Positions 1 to 8,696 of a stretch of 64,000 bases of DNA are shown here, piece after piece. Both the position numbers and the translations under genes were made by a program. The stretch spans positions 558,001-622,000 of the forward strand of contig NZ_JAZKUG010000001.1 of assembly GCF_036625195.1 (NCBI RefSeq), in the 5' to 3' direction. This DNA comes from Accumulibacter sp. GTDB lineage: Bacteria > Pseudomonadota > Gammaproteobacteria > Burkholderiales > Rhodocyclaceae. The notes beneath the pieces were generated by a model that worked only from the letters and a program-made list of their open reading frames with translations, was not told the DNA's origin and made no database searches. Position 1 is the stretch's first letter. The number at the start of each line of letters is the position of its first letter.

Positions 1-18
1 GCAGACATGGCGGATTCC

Positions 19-801
19 CTAAAGTTGCGTCAACCGCGCCAACATTTGATCGGACGTCGATACGACCTTGGCGTTCAGCTCGTACGCCCTCTGCGTCTGG
101 ATCATCAGCACCAGTTCCTGCGCCACGTTCACGTTCGACGCTTCGACGTAGGACTGGACCACCATGCCGGCGCCGTTGCTGCCCGGCGTATTGAGCGTTG
201 GCGTACCACTCGACGCCGTCTCCTGGTAGAGATTGTCGCCAAGACTCTGCAGGCCCCCGTTGTTGATGAAGGTCGCCACCTGGATGGTGCCGATCTGCAC
301 GGGCGCCGCCGCGTTGGGCAGGGTGACGCTGACGACGCCATCGGTGGCAACGGTCACGGTCAACGCGTTCTGCGGGATGGTGATTGCCGGTTGTACCGGA
401 TAACCGCTGGCGGTGACGATCTGCCCCTGGTTGTCTTTCTGGAAGGACCCGTCACGCGTGTAGGCGTTGGTTCCGTCCGGCAGCAGGACCTGGAAGAAGC
501 CCGCGCCATCGATCGCCATGTCGAGACTGTTGCCAGTCTGCTGCAGCGAGCCCTGCGTGAAGATGCGACCGGTCGACACCGGCGTCGTGCCAAGTCCGAT
601 CTGCAGACCATCCGGAATCTGGGTCGTCTGCGACGATTGCGCACCCGGCTGGCGCACGGTCTTGTAGAGCAGGTCGGCGAAAATCCCCCGTGCCTGCTTG
701 AAGCCGTTGGTGCTGACGTTCGCCAGGTTGTTGGCGATGATGTCGATCTGCACCTGCTGTGCGTTGAGGCCGGTACTCGCGGTCCAGAGAGAGGTGATCA
801 T
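19..801 (-). CDS. flgG: Flagellar basal-body rod protein FlgG (distal rod)
   Basis: FlgG builds the distal rod of the flagellar basal body, outside the inner membrane, and is exported by the flagellar type III system. The 260-residue protein has the usual family length. The N-terminal rod/hook signature ([13 protein letters not shown], about residues 23-35) and the C-terminal coiled-coil segment ([20 protein letters not shown]) are both intact. It is the last visible gene of the minus-strand flgBCDEFG run and starts 10 bases after flgF; flgH and flgI would be expected just outside the left edge. Start ATG at 801. Confidence 0.97.
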   Translation of the reverse strand: MITSLWTASTGLNAQQVQIDIIANNLANVSTNGFKQARGIFADLLYKTVRQPGAQSSQTTQIPDGLQIGLGTTPVSTGRIFTQGSLQQTGNSLDMAIDGAGFFQVLLPDGTNAYTRDGSFQKDNQGQIVTASGYPVQPAITIPQNALTVTVATDGVVSVTLPNAAAPVQIGTIQVATFINNGGLQSLGDNLYQETASSGTPTLNTPGSNGAGMVVQSYVEASNVNVAQELVLMIQTQRAYELNAKVVSTSDQMLARLTQL

Positions 802-811
802 TGCTTTCCGA

Positions 812-1561
812 TCAGCGGTTCATGGTGAGCAAGGCAGTTGCGGCACGGGCGTTGGCCTCGGCGGTCTGCAGCATCCTGACCTGAAGTTCGAACTGGCGCG
901 CGAGACTGATCATTCGCACCATCGCGTCGACGGAATTCACGTTGCTGCCCTCGAGCGCGCCAGGCTCGAGCTGTACGGTCTCATCCGCGGCAGCAGGCTC
1001 GGCGTTGCGCGTGCGAAACAGGCCGTCGTCGCCACGCACCAGATCGGCTTCCGGTGGGTTGACGAGCTTGATCCGGCCGACCACATTGACACTGCTCGCG
1101 GCCCCGGCCCCGGGGCGCGGCACGCCGGATACCGTGCCATCGGCAGCAATGGCGATGTTGTTGTCGGGCGGCAGCGCGATGGGCCCGCCCTCGCCGAGGA
1201 CGAGGTTGCCCGAACTGGTCTGCAGCACACCGTTGGCATCGGTCACCAGGTTTCCGGCACGCGTGTAGGCCTCGCTTCCATCGGCTGCCTGGACGGCAAT
1301 CCAGCCTCGCCCACGCAGCGCCACGTCAAGCGGCCGCCCAGTGGTCAGCAACGGACCCTGCTCGAAACTGTTGGCGACCGAGGCATCGATCGTGAAGGCC
1401 CGCGTCGGCTGGCCCGGGCCGAGTACGGGCACGGCTCGGAAGCGATTCTCCATTGCCCGGTAGCCGGCGGTCGAGGCATTGGCCAGATTGTGCGCGACCC
1501 CTGCCTGTTGCAGAAAGGCCTGTTTGGCGCCGCTCATGGCAGTGTAGATCAGACGATCCAT
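812..1561 (-). CDS. flgF: Flagellar basal-body rod protein FlgF (proximal rod)
   Basis: FlgF is a proximal rod subunit of the flagellar basal body. The 249-residue protein begins [12 protein letters not shown], typical of FlgF, and carries the rod-family motif [11 protein letters not shown] near residues 25-35 and the matching C-terminal heptad segment ([20 protein letters not shown]). It lies between flgE (30 bases upstream) and flgG (10 bases downstream) in the same operon, the order usual in proteobacteria. No unusual feature is seen. Confidence 0.96.
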   Translation of the reverse strand: MDRLIYTAMSGAKQAFLQQAGVAHNLANASTAGYRAMENRFRAVPVLGPGQPTRAFTIDASVANSFEQGPLLTTGRPLDVALRGRGWIAVQAADGSEAYTRAGNLVTDANGVLQTSSGNLVLGEGGPIALPPDNNIAIAADGTVSGVPRPGAGAASSVNVVGRIKLVNPPEADLVRGDDGLFRTRNAEPAAADETVQLEPGALEGSNVNSVDAMVRMISLARQFELQVRMLQTAEANARAATALLTMNR

Positions 1562-1591
1562 GTAGCCTCCGTGCGGTCAATCGAGCGGTGC

Positions 1592-2839
1592 TCAGCGCAG
1601 GTTGATCAGCGTCTGCATGATCTGATCCTGCGTCTGGATGGTCTGTGCATTCGCTTGGTAGTTGCGTTGCGCGGTGATCATCGCCACCAGTTCATTGGTC
1701 AGATCGACATTGGAATCCTCGACCGCTGCCGACTGAATGACGCCGCGACTTCCCGAAGCCGGCGCGCCGACCAGTTCCGCTCCCGAGATGGAAGTCGCAC
1801 TCCACTGGTTGTTGCCCAGGTTGAGCAAACCATTGGGATCGGCAAAGGTCGCCAGAACCAGCTGCCCCATGCTGCGCGTCTGGCCGTTGCTGTAACGACC
1901 CTGAACGATTCCGTCGCTGAGGACACCGATGCCAACGAGACTGCCGGTTGCATAGCCACCCTGCGTCAGGCGGTCCACGCTCGAAGCACTGCCATATTGG
2001 GTCGTGCCGGTGAAGTCGATCACGCCCGGTGACCACGGCGTCTGGGCGCCGCTGCTCAGAGGCCACGACGGCAGTGTGTAGGTCGCGGTCGAACTCAGTG
2101 CGCCCGAGGGGTCGAAGACGAGGTTGCCGGCCAGTGTCTGCGGATTGGCACCGTCGAGCGTCGCATGCACCGTCCACTCGCCGCCGGTCGGCGGTGTCGG
2201 CGGGTTCAGCACATAATAGGTGGTCAGATTGTGAGGTACTCCCAGCGTGTCGAAGACGGTCAGCGCGGTCGAGAAATTGTAGGTCGCCGGATTGGTGTAG
2301 TCGAAAGGACCGAGGGCCGGCACCGTCGCGCGCGCATCCAGATTGAGCACAGCCGTCACGTCGCCCGCGAGGGGGTCACTCGTCGCCCGGGGTGGAATCT
2401 GGCTCGCCGACAATTGCAGTTCGATCGGATTGGCGGGGGTGACCGTGCCGCTCACGCTGACCGGATAGCCGGTCAGCCGGAGCATCTGATCATTGATGAT
2501 GTAGCCCTGGTTGTCGATGTGGAACTGACCGTTGCGCGTATAGCTGATGGCGCCATCGTCGCTCATGCGAAAGAAGCCGCCACCGTTGACCGCGAGATCG
2601 AGCGCATTGTCGGTGGTCGTCAGGTTGCCTTGGGTGAACTGTTGCTGGATCGCGCCCACCGACACGCCGATACCGATCTGCGAGGCACCGACGATGCCCA
2701 GGGAAGCGGCATAGACATCGGCGAAGTTGGTGTTGCCGCGCTTGAAACCGACCGTGCTGGCGTTGGCGACGTTGTTGCCGATGACGTCAAGTGCCGAGGC
2801 TGCAGCATCGAGACCACTCAAACCCTGTTGGAAGCTCAT
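1592..2839 (-). CDS. flgE: Flagellar hook protein FlgE
   Basis: FlgE is the subunit of the flagellar hook, the flexible joint outside the cell. The 415-residue protein is of normal length. It has the N-terminal motif NNVANASTVGFKR, a middle hook domain (FlgE D2-like, about residues 150-290, including FDTLGVPHNLTTYYV), and the C-terminal segment ELVAMITAQRNYQANAQTIQTQ. It is preceded by flgD with a 17-base gap, which fits the requirement for the FlgD hook cap during hook assembly. Confidence 0.97.
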   Translation of the reverse strand: MSFQQGLSGLDAAASALDVIGNNVANASTVGFKRGNTNFADVYAASLGIVGASQIGIGVSVGAIQQQFTQGNLTTTDNALDLAVNGGGFFRMSDDGAISYTRNGQFHIDNQGYIINDQMLRLTGYPVSVSGTVTPANPIELQLSASQIPPRATSDPLAGDVTAVLNLDARATVPALGPFDYTNPATYNFSTALTVFDTLGVPHNLTTYYVLNPPTPPTGGEWTVHATLDGANPQTLAGNLVFDPSGALSSTATYTLPSWPLSSGAQTPWSPGVIDFTGTTQYGSASSVDRLTQGGYATGSLVGIGVLSDGIVQGRYSNGQTRSMGQLVLATFADPNGLLNLGNNQWSATSISGAELVGAPASGSRGVIQSAAVEDSNVDLTNELVAMITAQRNYQANAQTIQTQDQIMQTLINLR

Positions 2840-2856
2840 CCTGTCCCCCGATTGCG

Positions 2857-3543
2857 CTAGAGAATCTGTTGGACCTGGTCGAAACGGACTCGGCCCGCGC
2901 CGCTGACCTCGAGTTCAAAACCCTTTGCAGTCCTGACGAGAGCAGATACCGTGCCAAGCTGCAACGGTTCGGCGGCGACCTTGTCGGCACCACGCAGCGC
3001 GTTGACCTGGAAGCTGTAGTTGCCGGGAGCGACCGGCAGCCCTGCATCGTTCCTGCCATCCCATGAGAAAGTGAAGCTGCCCGCCTCCCTCGCCCCAAGG
3101 TTCTGGCTCTGCACGACGGTTCCCGCGCCATCGACGATCGTCAGCCTGACTTGGTCGGCGGCTTCGGCCAGTTGGACACCGGCAACCGCCTGACCGGCAG
3201 CCAGAGACAACCGCGAACCGGCAGTGAGCACGTTGCGGCCCATCAATGCCGCGCCCTGCATGGCCTGCGCATCCTGGTAACTGCCGAGGAGTGCCTCGAG
3301 GGTGGTGTTCAACTTCTCGATCCCGGTGACGGTGCTGATCTGGGAAACCTGGGTGGTAACCGCAGCGTTGTCCAGCGGGTTGAGCGGATCCTGGTTCTGC
3401 AACTGGGTCACCAGCAGTTTGAGAAAGCGATTCTGGACTTCCTCGCTGCTCGTCGTCGACGCCGCGCCACCCTCGCCGGAGCCCGCACCGAGCGCGGAGA
3501 AGATGCTGCTGGCAGCGCTGGCCGCCTGAAGGACACTTGCCAT
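2857..3543 (-). CDS. flgD: Flagellar hook assembly protein FlgD (hook cap)
   Basis: FlgD caps the growing hook and guides polymerisation of FlgE. The 228-residue protein has the conserved N-terminal export and cap signature (FLKLLVTQLQNQDPLNPLDN, about residues 40-59). An Ig-like FlgD region follows from about residue 105, including the FSWDGRNDAGLPVAPGNY stretch, and then a tudor-like tail. The gene sits between flgC and flgE in the standard order. Confidence 0.95.
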   Translation of the reverse strand: MASVLQAASAASSIFSALGAGSGEGGAASTTSSEEVQNRFLKLLVTQLQNQDPLNPLDNAAVTTQVSQISTVTGIEKLNTTLEALLGSYQDAQAMQGAALMGRNVLTAGSRLSLAAGQAVAGVQLAEAADQVRLTIVDGAGTVVQSQNLGAREAGSFTFSWDGRNDAGLPVAPGNYSFQVNALRGADKVAAEPLQLGTVSALVRTAKGFELEVSGAGRVRFDQVQQIL

Positions 3544-3575
3544 GGAACTCTCCTCGACTTGCGAATCGGTAATGA

Positions 3576-3980
3576 CTACTGGCCAATGCTCAGCGTCTTG
3601 AGCAGCAGCTGCTTGGCCGAGTTCATCACCTCGGCATTGGTCTGATAGGCGCGTGCCGCCGAGATCATGTTCGTCATTTCTTCGACCACGCTCACGTTCG
3701 GCATTTCCACGTAGCCCCGCTCGTTCGCCGCCGGGTTGCGCGGGTCATAGACCAGGCGGCCTGGGCTACTGTCCTCGACGACCCGGGTCACGCGGACACC
3801 CTGTGCCGCGGCATTGCCCATCGGCGTCGCTGCGAACACCACCTGCTTCGCGCGATAGGGTTTGCCATCGGAACCGATCACGCTCTCGGCGTTGGCCATG
3901 TTGCTGGCGACCGCATTGAGGCGGACGGACTGCGCCGTCAGCGCGCTGCCAGCGACGTGGAAAGTGCTGAACATGCCCAT
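3576..3980 (-). CDS. flgC: Flagellar basal-body rod protein FlgC
   Basis: FlgC is a proximal rod subunit. The 134-residue protein has the usual length, an N-terminal rod motif (NAVASNMANAESVIGSDGKPYR) and the C-terminal FlgC signature (YVEMPNVSVVEEMTNMISAAR). It starts 2 bases after the flgB stop, so the two are almost certainly translated from one message. Confidence 0.96.
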   Translation of the reverse strand: MGMFSTFHVAGSALTAQSVRLNAVASNMANAESVIGSDGKPYRAKQVVFAATPMGNAAAQGVRVTRVVEDSSPGRLVYDPRNPAANERGYVEMPNVSVVEEMTNMISAARAYQTNAEVMNSAKQLLLKTLSIGQ

Positions 3981-3982
3981 GG

Positions 3983-4387
3983 CTATTGCCCCTGCAACGC
4001 CGTCATCATCGTTCTGATCTTGCCGCTGATGAAGGTCAACCCGGCCTCGTAGAAGATGCTGTTCTCCGCGAGCTGCGCCCCCTCGACATCCATTTCGACC
4101 GTGTTGCCGTCGGCACCCGGCTGCATCGGCTGGCGATAGAGCAGTAACGATGACCGCTGATTCGGATCGCCCGCCAGATGGCGCGACGCGGTCATCGTCA
4201 GCGGCAAGTTGCCGGCCAACCTGCCGCCAAGCGCACTGTCGAGTGCGGCGGAGAAATTGAAGTCGCGCGCCTTGAAGTTCGGCGTATCGGCGTTGGCGAT
4301 GTTTCCAGCCAACACCTGCTGCCGGCTGGCGCGCAGGCCAAGTGCCTGCTGCTGGAACTGGAGATTGCGGTCAAGCTTGCTGAGCAT
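3983..4387 (-). CDS. flgB: Flagellar basal-body rod protein FlgB
   Basis: FlgB is the proximal rod subunit nearest the MS ring. The ATG at 4387 was chosen because the protein then begins MLSKLDRNLQFQQQAL, gives a family-typical 134 residues and is preceded by GAGGAG about 7 bases upstream; longer in-frame starts would add residues unlike FlgB. The motif NIANADTPNFKARDF is conserved. It is the first gene of flgBCDEFG and has a sigma-54-type promoter about 36-52 bases upstream. Confidence 0.95.
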   Translation of the reverse strand: MLSKLDRNLQFQQQALGLRASRQQVLAGNIANADTPNFKARDFNFSAALDSALGGRLAGNLPLTMTASRHLAGDPNQRSSLLLYRQPMQPGADGNTVEMDVEGAQLAENSIFYEAGLTFISGKIRTMMTALQGQ

Positions 4388-4714
4388 CGGGCGCTCCTCG
4401 ATCTGGCGGACGAGAATCATGGAAGCAATAGCCATGCCATGCGCGGGAGGGCGGTACGGTAAACGGTGATGCCGACGCGAACGAGCTCCCCGCCGGCCAT
4501 TCGCGCTGCTGCCCATCGTGCTGCCGCTGGCGAAGCGGCATCGATCACGGACAGCCCCCGGTCGTCGGTCTGGCAGCTTCCGCGACCGACACGATCGGAC
4601 TGCCGTCAATCAACGACCGTCCTTGCCGGCGGCACGGCAAATATTGCCGGTGGAAGCCGACGCGTGGCGACGCAGTTTCTGCCGACAGCCGGCAGATTGA
4701 GGCAAAATGGCAGC
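4388..4714. other. Divergent intergenic region between flgB and flgA
   Basis: This 327-base gap separates the divergent flgB and flgA genes and must hold both promoters. The flgB side has the sigma-54 site listed separately. On the flgA side I see no convincing sigma-54, sigma-28 or sigma-70 site. A small inverted repeat (CGGCAA-ATA-TTGCCG, 4635-4649) lies about 66 bases before the flgA start and could be an operator, but it is short. Open frames through the gap are GC-rich extensions without family features. Confidence 0.5.
4424..4439 (-). promoter_or_regulatory. Sigma-54 (-24/-12) promoter for the flgBCDEFG operon
   Basis: Read on the minus strand the site is TGGCATGGCTATTGCT. It has GG and GC separated by exactly 10 bases and differs from the consensus TGGCACG-N4-TTGCW at one position. 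The start point would fall about 26 bases before the flgB ATG at 4387. Sigma-54 control of rod and hook genes through a FleQ/FlrC-type activator is known in polar-flagellated bacteria; its use here is inferred. Confidence 0.7.
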
Positions 4715-5431
4715 ATGCCTGTCACGTCACGCGCCCAGCACCACACCGGATGGCCGCATCCGACCACTTCCCTCGTCCTTGCGATCCTTGCCTTTTTCAG
4801 TGGCATCGTGAGCGCGCAGACTACCTTGTCTGCCGCCCTCAACGACTATCTGCGCGCTCAGACAGCCGGCTTGCCGGGAACGGTGAGCTTCCAGATCGGC
4901 CAGTTGGATCGGCACGCCCGGCTCGCAGCCTGCGACGCCTTCGAGCCCTTCGTGCCCTCGGGGGGCCGCCTTTGGGGAAACACGACGGTCGGCGTACGTT
5001 GCCTCGGCCCCGGCCGGTGGACGGTCTACGTGCCGGTGCGAATCCGGATAGCCGGCAACTACCTGGTCGCCGCACGGCAGCTCGCGCCCGGGCAGCAGAT
5101 CGGCGCCGCCGACCTGCTGCCGCAGAGCGGCGATCTGGGCGCGCTGCCGGCCAGCGTCGTGACCGACCCGGCACAGGCGATCGGCAAGACGCCACGACAG
5201 GGTATCGCTGCCGGCCAAGCTCTGCGCAGCGACCAGCTCAGCGCCGCCTGGGTGATCCAGCAGGGACAGAGTGTCAAGCTGCTTTCCAGCGGCGCCGGAT
5301 TCAGCGTCAGCAACGAAGGCAAGGCCGTGAACAACGCGGCCGAGGGCCAGCTTGTCCAGGTGCGAACGGCATCCGGACAGGTCGTCAGCGGCATTGCCCG
5401 CCAAGGCGGCATCGTCGAGGTGAGCTACTGA
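4715..5431 (+). CDS. flgA: Flagellar P-ring assembly chaperone FlgA
   Basis: FlgA is a periplasmic chaperone for P-ring (FlgI) assembly. The ATG at 4715 gives 238 residues with a clear signal peptide (hydrophobic TTSLVLAILAFFSGIVSA, cleavage after VSA at about residue 34). An SAF/FlgA domain fills the C-terminal half, including AARQLAPGQQIGAADL, and the end QVRTASGQVVSGIARQGGIVEVSY is typical. Upstream in-frame ATGs would bury the signal peptide, so they were not used. It is divergent from flgB and is followed by flgM after 169 bases. Confidence 0.93.
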   Translation: MPVTSRAQHHTGWPHPTTSLVLAILAFFSGIVSAQTTLSAALNDYLRAQTAGLPGTVSFQIGQLDRHARLAACDAFEPFVPSGGRLWGNTTVGVRCLGPGRWTVYVPVRIRIAGNYLVAARQLAPGQQIGAADLLPQSGDLGALPASVVTDPAQAIGKTPRQGIAAGQALRSDQLSAAWVIQQGQSVKLLSSGAGFSVSNEGKAVNNAAEGQLVQVRTASGQVVSGIARQGGIVEVSY

Positions 5432-5539
5432 TCAGCTTGCCGGCGCCCGGCCCGGCGCACGGCCCAGAGGTTCACGACAGGCAGCTGGTGACGGTCTCTC
5501 TTCCTTGGCCGCCGACGGGCCGCGATGCGAAAAAAGTGC

Positions 5540-5566
5540 TAAAGTTCCGACGCCGTCCGCCGATCA
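5540..5566 (+). promoter_or_regulatory. Sigma-28 (FliA) promoter upstream of flgM
   Basis: The sequence TAAAGTTC, then 11 bases, then GCCGATCA matches the sigma-28 consensus (TAAAGTTT-N11-GCCGATAA) at 14 of 16 positions with exact spacing. It ends 34 bases before the flgM start. It implies that FliA, encoded in this window, transcribes its own anti-sigma gene, the classic late flagellar feedback loop. Confidence 0.85.
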
Positions 5567-5600
5567 GTGAATTGAGGACAACCGTTCAAGGGGCACCACC

Positions 5601-5882
5601 GTGAAGATCGACAGCACCACCACCACCGCCAGTGTTCTTGGCGAAACGCGCAACCGCGCTGCCATCGCGAGATCGACGGCGAGTGCCGCGACCGAAGTTC
5701 ATTTGAGCGAGCTGGCGGCACAGCTCCAGACACCGGGCGACGCAGGCGCCTTTGATTCGGGTCGTGTCGCGGAGATCCGGCAGGCAATTGCCGAAGGCCG
5801 TTTCACGATCAATGCCGAAGCGATCGCCGAACGCCTGATCACCTCGGCCAGTGAGCTCGTGGCTGTGCAGCAGCGTTCCTGA
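5601..5882 (+). CDS. flgM: Anti-sigma-28 factor FlgM
   Basis: FlgM binds FliA in the cytoplasm and is exported through the completed hook, releasing FliA for late genes. The 93-residue protein has the short, polar, disordered N-terminus of the family and the conserved sigma-binding C-terminus (FDSGRVAEIRQAIAEGRF followed by INAEAIAERLI, about residues 51-81). A sigma-28 promoter lies just upstream. flgN follows after 26 bases. Confidence 0.93.
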   Translation: MKIDSTTTTASVLGETRNRAAIARSTASAATEVHLSELAAQLQTPGDAGAFDSGRVAEIRQAIAEGRFTINAEAIAERLITSASELVAVQQRS

Positions 5883-5908
5883 GCAGCGCCTGCAACGGAC
5901 GACAGCGG

Positions 5909-6376
5909 GTGGTGACGGACTTGCGACAGTTGTTCGAAGAAGAGCTGGCTGTCGTGCGGACCTTTGTCGGCATACTGGAGCGTGAGCAGAGGCTGTTGAT
6001 TGAGGGCGACGTCGACGGCTTGCCGGCACTCGTGAACGACAAGAATGAGCTTGCAGCCCGCCTCGCCGCAATCGCTGAACAGCGCCGGCTGACGCTCGCA
6101 CGAATTGGGCTGAATGCCGACCGCAGCGGCGTGGCGAGCTGGTTTGCCGCGCACCCGGACGATGAGGGCGCCCGCGTCGCCTGGGCGGAACTGTTGCCGC
6201 TGGCCACCCAGGCGCGAGAACTGAATCAACTGAACGGTGACCTGATTCAGCTTCGCCTGCAGCACAACAAGCAAGCGATCGAGGCACTCGTCGGCAGCAG
6301 CGGTGCCGGTGGTCTATACGGCCCGGACGGCCAGAACAAGCCGGGCGGCGGTGGCCGCATCCTCGACAGCGCCTAG
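5909..6376 (+). CDS. flgN: Flagellar export chaperone FlgN
   Basis: FlgN is the cytoplasmic export chaperone for the hook-filament junction proteins FlgK and FlgL. The protein is 155 residues, helical and charged, with the FlgN-type opening (LRQLFEEELAVVRTFVGILE) and a betaproteobacterial-style tail (LYGPDGQ near residue 138). The start is GTG at 5909. Its stop codon overlaps the stop codon of the convergent motD, so there is no room for a terminator between them. Confidence 0.88.
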   Translation: MVTDLRQLFEEELAVVRTFVGILEREQRLLIEGDVDGLPALVNDKNELAARLAAIAEQRRLTLARIGLNADRSGVASWFAAHPDDEGARVAWAELLPLATQARELNQLNGDLIQLRLQHNKQAIEALVGSSGAGGLYGPDGQNKPGGGGRILDSA

Positions 6377-7191
6377 CGAGCGGCAGGCGGCAAGGCCGCG
6401 CGCGCACCCGGCGACGCCGTTGCCGCCCCCTGCAGATCGAGCTCGGTACTTTTTTCCGGAATCGTGGAATCGATCAGGATCGTCACGCGACGATTCCGCG
6501 CCCGCCCATCGGCCAAGAGATTGGGCTCGACCGGACGCGTGTCGGCATAGCCGATTGCAGTCAGCCTGTCGGCGGCGATGCCGGCATCCGCAAACAGCCG
6601 CAGAACCGTGGTCGCGCGTACGGCCGACAGCTCCCAGTTGGAAGGGAACTGCGCGTTGCTGATCGGCATGTTGTCGGTGTGCCCCTCGATCGTGATCGGG
6701 AAATCTGCCGCCACGAGAACCTCCGCCACGGACAGCATCGCCTTGGCCAGCGGGGGCTTGAGGATGGCCTGGCCCGGCGAGAAGAGGATGCTGTCATTGA
6801 TCTCGATGCTCACGCCGCGGCTCGTTTCGAGCACCCGCACCTTGCCCTGTTCGACGAGGGGCGCCATGACATCGAGGATGTTCTTCGCCACCTGACGCAT
6901 CTTCTCCCGCTCCTTCTGTCGCATGCCCTCTGATGCCTTGCTCGCGAGCGGCGTGGCGACTGCCGGCGCGGGTGTGGGCATCACTGTCGGCGTCTGCCCG
7001 ACGCTATTGACCGGCGCATTGCGGAAGGCGACGACCATCGAGTTGCTGAGAATCCGGTACTTGCCCTCATTGACTGAGGAAAGAGCATACATGACGACGA
7101 AGAAGGCGAAGAGCAGGGTGATGAAATCGGCGTAGGAAACGAGCCAGCGCTCGTGATTGTCGTGCTCCTCCTCGTGCCGTCTGCGTGCCAT
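6373..7191 (-). CDS. motD: Flagellar motor protein MotD (MotB family)
   Basis: This is the peptidoglycan-anchored stator subunit that pairs with MotC/MotA. The ATG at 7191 gives 272 residues beginning MARRRHEEEHDNHERW. The proton-binding aspartate is in SYADFITLLFAFFVV (about D22), at the start of a single membrane helix. The C-terminal OmpA-like domain (TIEGHTDNMPIS, about residue 170 on) should grip the wall. It starts 4 bases after motC. The pairing with motC behind fliA is the MotCD-type arrangement. Confidence 0.92.
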   Translation of the reverse strand: MARRRHEEEHDNHERWLVSYADFITLLFAFFVVMYALSSVNEGKYRILSNSMVVAFRNAPVNSVGQTPTVMPTPAPAVATPLASKASEGMRQKEREKMRQVAKNILDVMAPLVEQGKVRVLETSRGVSIEINDSILFSPGQAILKPPLAKAMLSVAEVLVAADFPITIEGHTDNMPISNAQFPSNWELSAVRATTVLRLFADAGIAADRLTAIGYADTRPVEPNLLADGRARNRRVTILIDSTIPEKSTELDLQGAATASPGARAALPPAAR

Positions 7192-7195
7192 CGCG

Positions 7196-7936
7196 TCAAA
7201 AGATGTAGGCGCGCAAGCGGCTCTCGATGATCCGCGGGTTGTCGCCGTTGGCGATCCCGACGAGACCGGCAACGATCATCTCGCGCTGCACCACCAGCCG
7301 ACCGATGTGTGCCTTCAGCCGATTGGCAATCGGCAGGTACACCAGGTTGGCCAAGCCGACACCATAGATCGTCGCGACGAACGCGACCGCGATGCCGGCA
7401 CCGAGCTTGGAAGGATCCGAGAGGTTTTCCATGACGTGGATCAGGCCGAGTACGGCGCCTAGAATGCCGATCGTCGGCGAGTAACCGCCAGCCGCCTCCC
7501 AGATGCGTGCAGCCAGCTTCATCTCCTGCTCATAGGTCGTGATCTCAACCTCCATCACCTCGCGCAAGCGCTCCGGCTCGGCGCCATCGACGAGAAGCTG
7601 CAGACCCTTGCGAACGAAGTCGTCCTTCAGTTCGCTCACCACCGCGTCGAGCGCGAGCAAGCCCTCACGCCGCGAAACCTGGCTCCAACCGGTGACCTGC
7701 TGAATCACCTGCAGGTGGTTGACCACCGGTGGGTACAGAATCCACTTGATCATGCGCATGCCGCGCACGAAGGTGCTATGGGGGCTCTGCAGCATGACCG
7801 CCCCCAGTGTGCCACCGACGACGATCAGCATTGCCGTCGGCTGCGCCAGGGAAGCGACATGTCCGCCCTCGAGGATCTGGCCGACGACGATGGCCAGCAC
7901 ACCGATCAGCAGGCCGGCGATGCTGCCCCTATCCAT
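7196..7936 (-). CDS. motC: Flagellar motor protein MotC (MotA family)
   Basis: MotC forms the ion channel of the flagellar stator. The 246-residue protein has four predicted membrane helices: two near residues 5-45 and two in the region with GGYSPTIGILGAVLGLIHVMENL and IAVAFVATIYGVGLANLVYLP (about residues 145-210), which carries the conserved channel prolines. A charged cytoplasmic loop lies between the pairs. It overlaps the end of fliA by 8 bases, so it is co-transcribed with flhBAFG-fliA. Confidence 0.92.
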   Translation of the reverse strand: MDRGSIAGLLIGVLAIVVGQILEGGHVASLAQPTAMLIVVGGTLGAVMLQSPHSTFVRGMRMIKWILYPPVVNHLQVIQQVTGWSQVSRREGLLALDAVVSELKDDFVRKGLQLLVDGAEPERLREVMEVEITTYEQEMKLAARIWEAAGGYSPTIGILGAVLGLIHVMENLSDPSKLGAGIAVAFVATIYGVGLANLVYLPIANRLKAHIGRLVVQREMIVAGLVGIANGDNPRIIESRLRAYIF

Positions 7937-8678
7937 GGCGTTTTACCCGCGCCCCAGGGTTGCGCGTACCGCCGCCGAACAGTCGGCTGCGCAACCGCAG
8001 AACCGCCTGACTGTGCAACTGGCAAACGCGGGACTCACTCACCCCCATGACCTCGCCGATCTCTCGCAGGTTGAGGTCCTGCTCGTAGTACAGGGCCATC
8101 AGCAGTTGTTCACGTTCGGGCAACGATCGGATCGCCTGCACCAGCCGCCGACGCAGATCCTCGTCGGCGACCAACTGGGCGGGGTCGGCGCTTTCATCGG
8201 CCAGGTGACCCTCGAGGAAGTCCTCGCCGCGCTCGGCAACGACGTCCTCGATGTACACCAGTTGATGCCCACGCACCTCCTGCAACATTCCCTGGTAATC
8301 GGCAATCGTCATGCCGAGCGAATCGGCCAGTTCACTCTCCGTTGGCACACGTCCGCTCGCCTGCTCGAGCTGGGCTATCGCCGCCTCGATGCGACGACAG
8401 TTGCGGCGCAGGCTGCGCGGCAACCAGTCGTTCTCCCGCAAGCCGTCGAGCATTGCGCCACGGACCCGCTGCGCGGCGTAAGCCTCGAACTGGGCACCGA
8501 CTCCGGCCTCGAAACGTCCCAAGGCATCAAGCAGGCCGAGCATGCCGTTCTGCACCAAGTCGTCGAGCTGCACGCTCGCCGGCAGCCGTGCCATCAGATG
8601 GCAGGCGATACGCCTGACCAGCGGCGCGAAGCGCTGGACAAGCTGATCCTTGTTGAGCTGGCCAGCAGCGTTGTACAT
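7929..8678 (-). CDS. fliA: RNA polymerase sigma factor FliA (sigma-28)
   Basis: FliA directs transcription of late flagellar and chemotaxis genes. The 249-residue protein has region 2 (PLVRRIACHLMARLPASVQLDDLVQNGMLG begins near residue 19), region 3, and region 4 with the helix-turn-helix LNLREIGEVMGVSESRVCQLHSQA near the C-terminus. Sigma-28-type sites are seen before flgM and before the MCP gene of this window. It lies 18 bases after flhG in the flh operon. Confidence 0.96.
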   Translation of the reverse strand: MYNAAGQLNKDQLVQRFAPLVRRIACHLMARLPASVQLDDLVQNGMLGLLDALGRFEAGVGAQFEAYAAQRVRGAMLDGLRENDWLPRSLRRNCRRIEAAIAQLEQASGRVPTESELADSLGMTIADYQGMLQEVRGHQLVYIEDVVAERGEDFLEGHLADESADPAQLVADEDLRRRLVQAIRSLPEREQLLMALYYEQDLNLREIGEVMGVSESRVCQLHSQAVLRLRSRLFGGGTRNPGARVKRHG

Positions 8679-8696
8679 GCGTCCTGGGGGGAGCTA

